Counted from the first letter of the stretch, positions 36,043-45,052 are shown. The stretch is 64,000 nucleotides of DNA from DATFRY01 sp035489015 (GCA_035489015.1 DATHKR010000180.1:51097-115096), one strand, 5' to 3'. Notes: generated by a model from the letters alone, not told the origin. Made by a program: numbers and translations.

Positions 36043-37425
36043 CTAGCTGGCGCCAGCGCCCGCGCCAGCAGCTTCGGCCTTGTCGCTGTCCGGCGTCGGC
36101 AGCGCGATGGTCACCAGGGTGCCCTGGCCGAGGGCGCTGGCGATCTCGATGCGGCCGCCGTGCGCCTCGATCACGCGCCGGGTGAGGGCCAGGCCGAGCC
36201 CGACCCCGCCGCTGGCGCGCGACCGGCTGCGATCGGTCCGGAAGAACGGCGTGAACACCTTCTCGAGGTCGGCGGCGTCGATGCCGATCCCGTGGTCGCG
36301 GACCGTGATGGTCGTCGCGGCCGGCCCGGCGCTGGCGCTGACGTCGATCTGGGTGCCGGTGGACGAGTACTTGCGCGCGTTGTCGAGCACGTTGTCGAAG
36401 GCGCGGCGCAGCAGCACCGGATCGGCCGGGATCCGGGCCAGACCGGTCGGGATGCGCGGCACGAGCACATGCGTGTCATGGAGCGAGCGGAACCTCGAGC
36501 ACGAGCGAGCCAGGAGGTCGGCCAGCGCGACCGGCTCGCGGTGCAGCCGGTGCCGCAGCGCCGGGGAGCCGGCCCGGAACAGGTCGAGCCGGGCCAGGGT
36601 CATGACGTCGTCGATGAGCGCGTCCAGCTCCTCGAGGTCCTGGGTGATCTCGCTCAGCATCTCCTCGGCGCGCGGCGCGTCGCCGCCGATCATGAGATCG
36701 ACCGCGACCCGGATGCGCGACAGCGGCGTCTGCAGCTCGTGCGAGACGTTGGCCATGAGCTCCTGCTGCGAGGCGAGCAGGCGCCCGACCCGATCGGCCA
36801 TCTCGTCAAAGGCGCGCCCGACCATGCCGATCTCGTCGCGCCGGTCGGTGCGGATCCGCGTCGCCAGATCGCCCTGGCCGAACCGCTCGGCCGCGTCGAT
36901 CACCGACCGCAGCGGCCGGGCCAGGTGGCGCGCGAACAGCGCCGCGATGGCGGCCAGGAACAGGAGCAGGAGCCCGAGGCTGCGCGCCAGCAGCTTGCCG
37001 AGCGACGGCGGCACGTCGTGGCGGGCCACGCCGTACGCCACGATGCGGCCCTCCTCGCGCACCGGGTGGACGAACACCCACGGATCGATCTCGATCGCGT
37101 CGGCCCTGTCGAGCTCGCGCAGGCGCTCGCGCGAGGGCAGCGCCAGCGGCGGGTCGGTGGTGGTGGCGATGAGGCGGCCGACGGGGTCGTAGAGCGACAC
37201 CTTGATCCGCTTGGCCGGCCGCAGCCGCTCGACATCGCCGCGCAGGTTGACCGGATCGGCGCGGCGCTGGGCCATGTCGACCACCAGGTGCTCGGAGATG
37301 AGCATCAGGTCGCGGCGCCGCTCGGTCGTCGAGATCGCGGTGAACGCGAGCAGCACCGCCGCGGTCACCGAGAGCGTGACGACGGCGAAGAGGTAGATCT
37401 TGACGACCAGGCCGCGTGTCTTCAC
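36043..37425 (-). CDS. Sensor histidine kinase (HisKA, HAMP)
   Basis: A 460-residue membrane kinase. It has membrane span 1 (about 8-30), a periplasmic domain of about 110 residues, span 2 (about 148-168), a HAMP domain, then phospho-acceptor His229 in NVSHELQTPLSRI and ATPase boxes NVLDNARKYS, DHGIGID and GVGLGLALTRR. It starts with GTG 13 bases after the response regulator stop, so the two form an operon. The architecture matches CpxA/EnvZ-type envelope sensors; the signal is unknown. Confidence 0.94.
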   Translation of the reverse strand: MKTRGLVVKIYLFAVVTLSVTAAVLLAFTAISTTERRRDLMLISEHLVVDMAQRRADPVNLRGDVERLRPAKRIKVSLYDPVGRLIATTTDPPLALPSRERLRELDRADAIEIDPWVFVHPVREEGRIVAYGVARHDVPPSLGKLLARSLGLLLLFLAAIAALFARHLARPLRSVIDAAERFGQGDLATRIRTDRRDEIGMVGRAFDEMADRVGRLLASQQELMANVSHELQTPLSRIRVAVDLMIGGDAPRAEEMLSEITQDLEELDALIDDVMTLARLDLFRAGSPALRHRLHREPVALADLLARSCSRFRSLHDTHVLVPRIPTGLARIPADPVLLRRAFDNVLDNARKYSSTGTQIDVSASAGPAATTITVRDHGIGIDAADLEKVFTPFFRTDRSRSRASGGVGLGLALTRRVIEAHGGRIEIASALGQGTLVTIALPTPDSDKAEAAGAGAGAS

Positions 37426-37438
37426 CGCGGGTCCTCGC

Positions 37439-38161
37439 TCAGCTGGCCTCTCGCGCGGCGATCATGTAGCCGCAGCCGCGCACGGTCTTCAGCACGCGCG
37501 GCTGGCGGGCGTCGTCGCCCAGCTTCTGGCGCAGCCGCGAGATGTGGACGTCGATGGTCCGGTCGAACGCCTCCTCGGCGCTGCCCTTGGCCAGGTCGAG
37601 CAGCTGCTCGCGAGAAAGCACGCGGCCGGCCCGCTCGGCCAGGACCCGCAGCAGCGCGAACTCGTAGCCGGTGAGATCCAGGTCGCGACCGTCGAGGGTG
37701 GCGCGCAGGCTGGACGGCTCCAGCGTCAGCGGCCCCACCCGCAGCACCCGCTGGCCCGGACCGGACAGACCGCGCGAGCGGCGGACCACCGCCCGGATGC
37801 GCGACAGCAGCTCGAGCGTCGAGAACGGCTTGGTCACGTAGTCGTCGGCGCCCGACTCCAGGCCGAGCACCTTGTCGGCCTCCTCGCGCCGCGCCGTCAC
37901 CATGATGATCGGCACGTCGAACCGCGAGCGCAGCGAGCCGCACACCTCGAGCCCGTCCATGCCCGGCAGCATGAGATCCAGCAGGATCACGTCGAACATG
38001 CGGCGGCTGGCCTCGATCAGCGCGTCGGGGCCGGTCCGGGCGCGGGTCACCAGGATCCCGCGCCCCTCCAGGAACGTGGCGGTGAGATTGCCCAGCCGCG
38101 AGTCGTCCTCGACGTAGAGGAGCTTGATCGGCGTGGCATCAGGCCGCGAGAGAGGGCTCAT
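37439..38161 (-). CDS. OmpR/PhoB family response regulator
   Basis: A 240-residue regulator with a receiver domain (acidic pair VEDD, phospho-acceptor Asp62 in LLDLMLPGMDG, conserved Thr in IIMVTAR and Lys in YVTKPF) and a C-terminal winged helix (from about 140, ending VRGCGYMIA). It is the first gene of the two-component operon with the downstream kinase. The closest architectural match is CpxR/OmpR. The start ATG 38161 lacks a good RBS, so an internal start is possible. Confidence 0.94.
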   Translation of the reverse strand: MSPLSRPDATPIKLLYVEDDSRLGNLTATFLEGRGILVTRARTGPDALIEASRRMFDVILLDLMLPGMDGLEVCGSLRSRFDVPIIMVTARREEADKVLGLESGADDYVTKPFSTLELLSRIRAVVRRSRGLSGPGQRVLRVGPLTLEPSSLRATLDGRDLDLTGYEFALLRVLAERAGRVLSREQLLDLAKGSAEEAFDRTIDVHISRLRQKLGDDARQPRVLKTVRGCGYMIAAREAS

Positions 38162-38273
38162 GCCCCCCCAGGATAGCGCGCACCGACGGAAACCCGACCG
38201 GAGCTACATAGTTCGAAACATGGGCGCAAGAACCTCGAAGCCAACCTGTAGGTCCGGGTGGGCAAATCGACAG

Positions 38274-38444
38274 TCAGCAGGCGCGACTGAAGAGATAGAT
38301 GACCAGCAGCAGGGGAAGCGGCACCCCGATGAGCCAGGCAAGCGCCCAGCCGATCTTGCCGCTCTGGCCACTGTGGTCCGCGGAGGCGCCCACGGCGATC
38401 GAGTCTTCCTGCGCGGCGATCTGATTCTCTGCCTCGTGCTTCAT
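38274..38444 (-). CDS. Small membrane protein
   Basis: A 56-residue open frame with a hydrophilic N-terminus and one C-terminal membrane span (GWALAWLIGVPLPLLLVIYL). The Pro in the span and the RAC end look like a conserved small membrane protein. The start could also be GTG 38474. The coding pattern is plausible but no RBS is evident and no family is recognised. Confidence 0.55.
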   Translation of the reverse strand: MKHEAENQIAAQEDSIAVGASADHSGQSGKIGWALAWLIGVPLPLLLVIYLFSRAC

Positions 38445-38786
38445 GACCAGATCGATTTGCACACCCCGCGCCACCCGAAGACTGCGAACTCCGTGAGCCC
38501 CGGGCTACCCGCCAGCGGCAAGGCCCGCTCACTGCGCGCGAATGCCACGGTCCGAGTCCGGGGCGAGTCCAAGGCCACGCCCGGCCCCCGTGCCAGGTTC
38601 GACCGCCGCGAGCGAGGAGGCCGCCGCGGCGACCGCACGCGTCATCTCGTTCGACGTGCCGTAAGGACCGGATCGACGAGCTGATGGCCACGCGAGCCGT
38701 GACGGCCACGTCACCGGGCCGCAGGACAGCGTGGACGCGCCGGATCGGAGATTGTCTCGACGGTGGCGGGGGTCCACGATGCGGGG
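38445..38786. other. Intergenic stretch without a recognised gene
   Basis: Open frames exist on both strands, but none has a start signal, hydrophobic core or motif suggesting a protein. No hairpin with a T tract and no repeat stands out. It serves as the upstream region of the small membrane gene and of the beta-helix lipoprotein gene. Confidence 0.4.
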
Positions 38787-40559
38787 ATGGCGCAGGGGCG
38801 AGGCTGGCGGGTGGGCGTGATCGGGATGACCTCCTTGATCGTCTTTGCATGTGGCGACGGGGATCCCCACGGCGTGGACGGGTCGCCCGGGGCCGGGGCC
38901 GACGCGGCGGTGGCCGATGGATCGCCGGAGGTGGACGGATCGACCTTTGACGGCGGCGCCGGAGCGACCGACGCCGGATCGATCGACGGCGGCGCGATCG
39001 ACGCCTGTCCGATCGACGCTGGATCGACCGACGGCGGATCGACCGACGCTGGATCGATCGACGCCGGCGCGGGTGGGCCGACGATCGACAGCGTGATGAC
39101 CGCGGACGGCTTCACCCAGGTCCGGCAGGGCTCGTCCGCCACGCTCGTCATCCGCGGATCCGGGCTGGGTGAGATCGACACCGTGACCGTCGGTGAGCTG
39201 ACCGCGACCGTGGTCGACGCCGCGCCCAATGAGGTGCTCGCCGATCTGATCGTCCCGCACGGGACGGCGCCGGGGCCCCGCGACGTGGCCGTGTCTGGCC
39301 CGGGCGGCTCGGTCAGCCGGGCCAACGCGATCGAGACGACGGTGTACGTGGTGTCGGCCAGCGCGCAGCCGGGTGGGCTGGGCACCTTCGAGTCGCCGCT
39401 CATCCTCTGCGATCCACAGACGGTGACAGCCACGGCCGGCGACACGATCTCGCTCCTGGCCGGCGAGCATGCCTGCGACGCCCCCGCCTCCATCGACCTG
39501 CCTCACGGCGTGACCGTGACCGGCGCCGGACGCGGCGCGACCCTGGTGCGCGGCGTGACCCAGAGCTTCGCCGGCTTCCGCCTGATCCGCGACCCGGCCG
39601 GCCTGCCGACCACGCTGCGCGGCTTCACGGTGGTGGCGCCGGCGCCGGTGGAGGGCATGGCCTTCCTCGTGGACGGGCCTGCCACGCTCGCGGTCGAGGA
39701 CGTGGGCATCGAGGGCTCGGGCTTTCACCTGCTGACCGGCGTGACCGCCGCGTTCGATCGCGTGCAGGTCGATTGCGGCGGCGGCATCGGCATCGACGCC
39801 GAGGGGCCGCCGACCGTGACCGTGACCGACTCGAGCTTCATCGGGTGCGACGCAGGCGTCTCCGCGGGCCCGGGGTCCTGGTCCATCGCAACCTCCACCT
39901 TCGAGCGGTGCACGGTGGGCATCAAGTCGGTGGACCGGCAGTTCCAGGGCAACCTGGCCGTCACCAGCTGCGAGATGATCGATGACGGCACCGGCATCGA
40001 TCTCCTGAGTGGCACCGCGCAGGTGACCGACACCATCATCCGCGACGTCGAGGTGACCCCGGAGGCGATGCAGCTCGGGATCCGGGCGTTCGGCGCCAGC
40101 CTGGACCTCAGCGGAGGCGAGATCGTCGGGCACGACCAGATCGGCATCCTGGTCCTCGCCTCGGTCGAGGGTCCCACCTTCAACGTGAGCATCACCGACG
40201 CCCTCATCGTCGGCGGACCGATCGGCGTCGACGCCGACGGGCGCGACAACCCCAACAGCCTGGTCATGCGCAACTCGGTGGTGCGCGATCAGACCTTCGC
40301 GTCGGTGCGGATCTTCGTGGAGTGGTTCACCGTCACCCTCGATCTCGGCAACGGCGGTGGGCCCGGCGGCAACGAGCTGTCCGTGGTGAGCGGGATCGCC
40401 CTGCGCGACATTCGCGAGGATCCGGACGAGTTCAACGGCACGATCGACGCCACCGGCATGACGCTGAATGGGCGCTCGTACGCCGGCCAGCTGATCCAGG
40501 GGCCGGCGAGCCTCCCACCCGACTACGAGATGCTGGCCGACGGCCAGATCCAGTTCTGA
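38787..40559 (+). CDS. Lipoprotein with Asp/Gly/Ser linker and beta-helix domain
   Basis: A 590-residue exported protein. The lipoprotein signal ends at LIVFAC, and is followed by an about 75-residue low-complexity linker (repeats like STDAGSIDGG). A TIG/IPT-like domain (about 100-185, ending VYVVS) precedes a right-handed parallel beta-helix (about 220-560) recognised by repeated turns of the form TVTDSSFIGCDAGV. Such proteins are common at myxobacterial cell surfaces. ATG 38787 starts the signal; an ATG at 38763 is less apt. The role is unknown; glycan binding is a guess. Confidence 0.8.
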   Translation: MAQGRGWRVGVIGMTSLIVFACGDGDPHGVDGSPGAGADAAVADGSPEVDGSTFDGGAGATDAGSIDGGAIDACPIDAGSTDGGSTDAGSIDAGAGGPTIDSVMTADGFTQVRQGSSATLVIRGSGLGEIDTVTVGELTATVVDAAPNEVLADLIVPHGTAPGPRDVAVSGPGGSVSRANAIETTVYVVSASAQPGGLGTFESPLILCDPQTVTATAGDTISLLAGEHACDAPASIDLPHGVTVTGAGRGATLVRGVTQSFAGFRLIRDPAGLPTTLRGFTVVAPAPVEGMAFLVDGPATLAVEDVGIEGSGFHLLTGVTAAFDRVQVDCGGGIGIDAEGPPTVTVTDSSFIGCDAGVSAGPGSWSIATSTFERCTVGIKSVDRQFQGNLAVTSCEMIDDGTGIDLLSGTAQVTDTIIRDVEVTPEAMQLGIRAFGASLDLSGGEIVGHDQIGILVLASVEGPTFNVSITDALIVGGPIGVDADGRDNPNSLVMRNSVVRDQTFASVRIFVEWFTVTLDLGNGGGPGGNELSVVSGIALRDIREDPDEFNGTIDATGMTLNGRSYAGQLIQGPASLPPDYEMLADGQIQF

Positions 40560-40597
40560 GCCGCGCGCCGAGGTTCTCGAGCCGCGTGGGTGACCGA

Positions 40598-41683
40598 GTG
40601 ACGGCCTCCACGCGCATCTCGGTCGCCCCGCCCGGCCCGCCGGTCCCCCGGGCGGGCGGCGCCATCGTGGCGAAAGGTGTCGCCCGCCGCGTGCAGTCCA
40701 TCGTCCCGGCCGACGGCGATCGGATCGCGATCGCGTACCACGAAGGGTTTGCCAGCTCGCCGGGCGGCATCGTCGTCGTGGGGCGGCGCGACTTCGCCGT
40801 CTCGGCATCGGCGAACGGCCTGTTCGGCCCGCTCCATGCCGGCGGGGGCGCCTGGATCGCGTCGGGGCCGCTCTGGAAGGGCAGGCTGGCCTCGGCCCGC
40901 ATCGTGGACCCCGACACGCTCGCCGTCCTCGACACGCTGCCGCTGTGTGCGCCGTTCGCGCGCACCGGTGCGGGCAGGATCATCGCGCACACGCCGGTCC
41001 GGGCCACAGGGCAGGTCGACGGGCGCTTCTGCGAGCTCGATCACTTCGACGTCGATCCCGGAGAGGTCGGAGCAGGGCGGGTCGTCCTCCCCGACCGGTC
41101 GGGGCTCGTCGAGCTCGACCTCGACGACCGGCGCCTCCGCCTCCTGGTCGAGTCCGCGCCGTTCGATCCGTTCACGCTCTGCGTCCTGTCGCCGGATCGG
41201 GCGACCGCGTACGCCGCGTCGAGCTTCGGCCGGATCGTCGCGGTCGACCTCGCGCGGGAGGTCATCCGGTGGGAGCGTCGCTCGCCCCGCAATGTCGCGG
41301 TGCTCTCGCTCCACGCCATGGCGATCGATGTCGCCGGCGCGCGCATCGCCGTGGCGGGGAGCGGACGCCCGACGGACCTGCTGGTGCTGGACAGCTCGAG
41401 CGGAGAGACCCTGCACGAGATGGCGGTGTGCCGGCTCCTCGGCAGGGCGCTGGTGGTCCGCAAGCCGAGCGCGCGGGTCGAGGCGCTCGCGTACCACCCG
41501 TCCGGCTGGCTCGCCGTCGCGACCAGCGGTGGGGCGATCGCCGAGCTTCGCGCCGACGGCTCGCTCACCGCGTTTCGCGCCGCCGGCGCCGGCATCGACG
41601 CGATCGCCTTCCTCGACGACGGGCGCGCGCTCCTCGTCGGCGGGCGAGAGCCGCAACTCCGGCTGTGGCCGGTCGACATCTGA
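40598..41683 (+). CDS. Predicted WD40/YVTN-like propeller protein
   Basis: A 361-residue protein of repeated short beta units (for example YHPSGWLAVATSGGAIAELR, LDDGRALLVGG near the end) typical of seven-bladed propellers. There is no signal peptide from GTG 40598 (an alternative GTG lies at 40586), so it is probably cytosolic. No catalytic motif is seen. It follows the beta-helix gene by 38 bases on the same strand and may be co-transcribed. Confidence 0.7.
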   Translation: MTASTRISVAPPGPPVPRAGGAIVAKGVARRVQSIVPADGDRIAIAYHEGFASSPGGIVVVGRRDFAVSASANGLFGPLHAGGGAWIASGPLWKGRLASARIVDPDTLAVLDTLPLCAPFARTGAGRIIAHTPVRATGQVDGRFCELDHFDVDPGEVGAGRVVLPDRSGLVELDLDDRRLRLLVESAPFDPFTLCVLSPDRATAYAASSFGRIVAVDLAREVIRWERRSPRNVAVLSLHAMAIDVAGARIAVAGSGRPTDLLVLDSSSGETLHEMAVCRLLGRALVVRKPSARVEALAYHPSGWLAVATSGGAIAELRADGSLTAFRAAGAGIDAIAFLDDGRALLVGGREPQLRLWPVDI

Positions 41684-41728
41684 ACCGGAGATAGAAGCCG
41701 GCAGGCACCCGGGTTGGTCCGGGCCGCT

Positions 41729-41752
41729 GTCCCAGGGGACGTCCCCGGGGAC
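41729..41752. repeat. Two adjacent 12-bp palindromes GTCCCnnGGGAC
   Basis: GTCCCAGGGGAC and GTCCCCGGGGAC lie head to tail without a gap, 45 bases after the propeller gene and 105 before the Ig-domain lipoprotein gene. They could be an operator pair or an exceptionally stable hairpin. Confidence 0.6.
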
Positions 41753-41856
41753 GGGCCGGAAGGCGTCCTCGTCGTCTCGCGAGGTTGTCCTCCGGTTCTT
41801 CTGGCCGAGGTCTTGCGTTGGAGACTCTCTGCCATGCGACGGGGGAGGGGACCGAG

Positions 41857-43170
41857 ATGAGACGGACCATGTTGATCGTTTTGCTCGCGGCCTGCGGAGG
41901 CGCAGACGACGAGCCTCCACCGGAGTCGGAGTCCCCGAGCATCGCCGTCCAGCCGACGGACGTCAGCGTGGTCGAGCCGAGCACGGCGACCTTCGCGGTC
42001 ACCGCCGACGGGGAACCGCCGCTCACGTACCGGTGGGAGCGGAGGCGAGCGGGCGAGACGGACTTCACGCCGATCGACATCATGGTCGAGCCGGCCGCGG
42101 GAGACACGAGCTACGTGACGCCGCCGACCCAGGCGACCGACGACATGACCGAGCTCCGGGTCGTGGTCAGCAATGCCGGCGGCAGCGCCACCAGCGATGC
42201 CGCGACGCTCTCGGTCAGCTCGGTCGCGCCCGTGATCACCCGGCAACCGCGCGACAGGTCGGTCGTCGAGGGGACCGCGGCCCGCTTCGACGTGGTGACG
42301 GCCGGGACCGGTCTGGCCTACCAGTGGCAGAGCGCCCCCACGGCCACGGGGTCCTTCGCCGATCTACCGGGGGAGACGGCGCCGACCCTGACGTTCGCGC
42401 AGGCAGCGCTGGCGCAGAACGGGTCGCACGTGCGCGTCGTCGTCAGCAACGGGGCAGGCGCCGTCACCAGCACCGCCGCGAGGCTGCGCGTATCGGCGCT
42501 GGCAGCGGCGGCGCGGGTCTACGTGACAGACCCTTCCGACGTGACGACCTTCGACCGCTCGATCGCGACCACGGCCGGCCCCGACCACAGCGCGACCGCC
42601 GACATGGGCGCGGGCACCTTCGCGGCCAGCGCGATCGCGCTCGACAGCTCCGCCGCGGTGTTCGCCGGCCTCTTCCAGGTGAGGCTCATCAACAACACCG
42701 GCGCTCCGGTCACCATCGCCGCGGGCGCGCTACGGGCCCACGTCGAGGGCACCTATTCGCATCCGGTCCTTCCGTCCTCGAGCACCGCGACGAGCGCCTC
42801 GGCCTTCATGTCGGTGTCGGCGCAGGGCGCGGGCCTCTTCACCGCGCGCGCCGACCACCAGATCGGGTTTCAGTACGACCCGGACGGAAACGTCATCGCC
42901 AGCGTCGACAACTTCCGGAAGGTCTACGAGCAGAACGGCGCCACCGTGGACCTCGCCTCGGAGTCGCCGTCTGGCCTGGACCTCGACCTGGTGATGCCGG
43001 AGATCGTCGTGGGCCCCGGCGTGACGCTCTTCCTCGAGCTCCAGCTCCTGACCACCGCGCAGAGGGCCACCTCGGACTTCACCACGGTGCCGGCCAGGCT
43101 GACACTCACGCTGCCGGAGGGGGCCACGCTCGACAGCGACGCCGCGGTTCCTCTGACCTGGGTCCTGTGA
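41857..43170 (+). CDS. Lipoprotein with two immunoglobulin-like domains
   Basis: A 437-residue exported protein. A short lipoprotein signal (MRRTMLIVLLAAC) is followed by an acidic linker. Two Ig-like domains (about 27-130 and 131-225) have the Tyr-Trp core (YRWERR, YQWQSA) and end in LRVVVSN and VRVVVSN. A C-terminal all-beta domain of about 210 residues is not recognised. GGGGGAGGGG lies 6 bases upstream and fixes the start. Ig-like domains of this type mediate adhesion in many bacterial surface proteins. Confidence 0.85.
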   Translation: MRRTMLIVLLAACGGADDEPPPESESPSIAVQPTDVSVVEPSTATFAVTADGEPPLTYRWERRRAGETDFTPIDIMVEPAAGDTSYVTPPTQATDDMTELRVVVSNAGGSATSDAATLSVSSVAPVITRQPRDRSVVEGTAARFDVVTAGTGLAYQWQSAPTATGSFADLPGETAPTLTFAQAALAQNGSHVRVVVSNGAGAVTSTAARLRVSALAAAARVYVTDPSDVTTFDRSIATTAGPDHSATADMGAGTFAASAIALDSSAAVFAGLFQVRLINNTGAPVTIAAGALRAHVEGTYSHPVLPSSSTATSASAFMSVSAQGAGLFTARADHQIGFQYDPDGNVIASVDNFRKVYEQNGATVDLASESPSGLDLDLVMPEIVVGPGVTLFLELQLLTTAQRATSDFTTVPARLTLTLPEGATLDSDAAVPLTWVL

Positions 43171-43185
43171 GGCTCCGACGCCCGA

Positions 43186-43764
43186 TCAGCCCGGGTGGCG
43201 CGCGACCGCGTCCCAGCAGGCCGCCTCGGCGACGTCGAACGCGGCGTCGTCGAGCTCGATCCGGCCGTCCTGGCCGGCGCGCACGAGGCCGTTGAACGCG
43301 CCGAACACCAGCTCCATGAGCAGCATCGGTGGGCCCGGCTTGAGGACGCCGGCCGCCTGGGCCGCCTGGACGAAGCCGGCGCCGAACTGCTTCAGGCCCT
43401 GGTCGAGCCGCTTGCTCTCGACGTCGAGATACGAGGCGTGGTGGTGGAACTCGAGGAAGGCAAAGGCCTCGGGGTGCTCGCGGGCGAAGCGGGCCATCTC
43501 GTGCCAGATCGCGCGGAACTGCTCGCGCGGCGGCGCGTCGATCGGGAACGCGGTGTGGACCGCCGCGGCGACGCGCTCCTTCCAGTGGCGGAAGAGCGCG
43601 TTGACCATCCGCTCCTTGGAATCGAAGTAGTAGTAGATCGTCCCGGCCGCGACGCCGGCGCGGCGGGCGACGTCGGGGACCGAGGTGCCGTGAAATCCGC
43701 GCTCGACGAAGAGCGCCAGGGCGGCCTCGAGGATCGGGTCGTACTTGTCGGCTCGCGCCGGCAT
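43186..43764 (-). CDS. TetR family transcriptional regulator
   Basis: A 192-residue repressor. The N-terminal helix-turn-helix (AALALFVERGFHGTSVPDVARRAGVAAGTIYYYF) is typical of TetR, followed by an all-helical ligand domain of the FadR/AcrR type. It is divergent from the lipase-like gene, with palindromic sites at both gene starts, suggesting it represses itself and its neighbour. An acyl-CoA or fatty-acid ligand would fit the lipase context (inference). Confidence 0.93.
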   Translation of the reverse strand: MPARADKYDPILEAALALFVERGFHGTSVPDVARRAGVAAGTIYYYFDSKERMVNALFRHWKERVAAAVHTAFPIDAPPREQFRAIWHEMARFAREHPEAFAFLEFHHHASYLDVESKRLDQGLKQFGAGFVQAAQAAGVLKPGPPMLLMELVFGAFNGLVRAGQDGRIELDDAAFDVAEAACWDAVARHPG

Positions 43765-43768
43765 GATT

Positions 43769-43786
43769 CGAATGAGTATTCGGTCA
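43769..43786. promoter_or_regulatory. Putative TetR operator at the tetR start
   Basis: CGAAT-GAGT-ATTCG is a perfect 5-bp-arm palindrome 4 bases upstream of the tetR ATG, within GAATGA...GGTCA. It shares CGAATGA with the site at the lipase-like start. Confidence 0.5.
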
Positions 43787-43851
43787 CGGAAGCCGCCCGG
43801 TCAATCACGTGGCGAACAGGCGAGCAAGATCAATGGATTGATGCGAGTCGG

Positions 43852-43881
43852 TTGACATCCGAGGGGGCGCCGGTCTATCAG
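43852..43881 (+). promoter_or_regulatory. Sigma-70-type promoter of the lipase-like gene
   Basis: TTGACA (43852-43857) and TATCAG (43876-43881) are separated by 18 bases. The expected start, near 43888, is only about 3 bases before the ATG, so the transcript would be nearly leaderless. Confidence 0.5.
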
Positions 43882-43888
43882 GGTTTTC

Positions 43889-43904
43889 GAATGAACGTTC
43901 AGTC
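43889..43904. promoter_or_regulatory. Putative TetR operator over the lipase-like start
   Basis: GAATGAACGTTCAGTC is a 16-bp palindrome with one mismatched pair and a perfect 10-bp core TGAACGTTCA. It covers the predicted transcription start and the ATG at 43891, where a bound repressor would block transcription. Confidence 0.6.
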
Positions 43905-45036
43905 CAGAACGCCCCGGCTCTCCATCCTCGTCCCTGGCCCGGCCGCGGCGCTCGCGGCGCTGGTGTCCGTCGCCGCGGTCGGCTGCGCGTCGGCGGACGA
44001 GGTCGCGTACGACAAGGCCGAGGCCGATCTGGCGGCCGAGGAGGCGCCCGAGGGCGGCGGCAAGTCGGACTTCCTCGACGTCTGCGATCTGGCCGGCTGG
44101 TACGGGGATGGCACCTGCGATCGGATGTGCCAGTCGCTCGATCCCGACTGTCCGCTGCTCGGCCCGGAGCCGACCGGCGCGGCGACCCGCTTCCCGATCG
44201 TCCTCCACCACGGCATGGCCGGTGGGCGCGCGTGGATCCTGACCTACCACGGGATCCGCGAGGCGCTGGCCGCCGATGGTCATGCGGTCTACCAGACCCA
44301 GGTGCCGCCGTTCGATTCGGTCGAGGTGCGCGGCGAGGCGCTGGCTGCGCAGATCGACGAGGTCCTGGCCGCCACCGGCGCGGAGAAGATCAACCTCGTG
44401 GCCCACGCGATGGGCGGGCTCGACGCGCGCTACGTCATCTCGACCCTCGGGTACGGCGATCGGATCGCGTCGCTCACCACGATGTCGAGCCCGCACCGGG
44501 GTGCGGCGCTGGCCGACTTCGCGCTGACGCTCGCGCCCGGCGACCTGCTCCTCGACGGGATCGCCGCGCTGGTCGGCGCCCACGTCAGCGACGTGGCCGG
44601 TGATCCGGACCTGCGCTCGGCCATGGAGGCGATGGCCGAGTCGAGCGCGGCGGCGTTCAACGCCCGCACACCCGACGACGACCGGGTCTACTACCAGTCG
44701 TGGTCGGGGGTCTCGAGCCTGCGCGGCAGCGCCGCCGACCGGGACCGCGCGGCCGCGGTGTGCGGCGACGTATCCCTCCTGCCCGACGACAGCCTCGACA
44801 AGCTGCGCCTCGAGTTCATGCCGTTCGCATCGATCGTCGGCCACGGATCGGACCAGCACGACGGCATGGTCACGGTGGCCAGCGCGCGCTGGGGCGACTT
44901 CCGCGGCTGCGTGCCGGCCGATCACGCCGACGAGATCGGCAACCTGACCACGAGCCGGCCGAACCCGCGCACCGGCTGGGACCCCGAGCGTTTCTGGCGT
45001 CAGGTCGCGTTCGAGCTCGCCGCGCGCGGCCTGTAG
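43891..45036 (+). CDS. Lipase-like alpha/beta hydrolase with the catalytic Ser replaced by Ala
   Basis: A 381-residue exported protein. The signal ends at a lipobox-like AAVGC. A Cys module GWYGDGTCDRMCQSLDPDC (about 69-87) precedes a triacylglycerol-lipase fold: oxyanion VLHHGMAGG, then elbow AHAMGGLDARY where family members have HSMGG. Ala173 (codon GCG) stands in place of the Ser nucleophile (TCG is one base away). The other triad members appear kept (Asp in the DGMVTV region, His in PADHADE). It may be a pseudo-lipase or lipid-binding protein, or the base may be a sequencing error. It is controlled by the divergent TetR. Confidence 0.85.
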   Translation: MNVQSRTPRLSILVPGPAAALAALVSVAAVGCASADEVAYDKAEADLAAEEAPEGGGKSDFLDVCDLAGWYGDGTCDRMCQSLDPDCPLLGPEPTGAATRFPIVLHHGMAGGRAWILTYHGIREALAADGHAVYQTQVPPFDSVEVRGEALAAQIDEVLAATGAEKINLVAHAMGGLDARYVISTLGYGDRIASLTTMSSPHRGAALADFALTLAPGDLLLDGIAALVGAHVSDVAGDPDLRSAMEAMAESSAAAFNARTPDDDRVYYQSWSGVSSLRGSAADRDRAAAVCGDVSLLPDDSLDKLRLEFMPFASIVGHGSDQHDGMVTVASARWGDFRGCVPADHADEIGNLTTSRPNPRTGWDPERFWRQVAFELAARGL

Positions 45037-45052
45037 CGGCCACGGCGGCGAG

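Noticed and set aside
38980..39080. GATCGACG-rich repeats as a possible regulatory array
   Set aside because: They lie within the coding linker of the beta-helix lipoprotein and follow codon periodicity.
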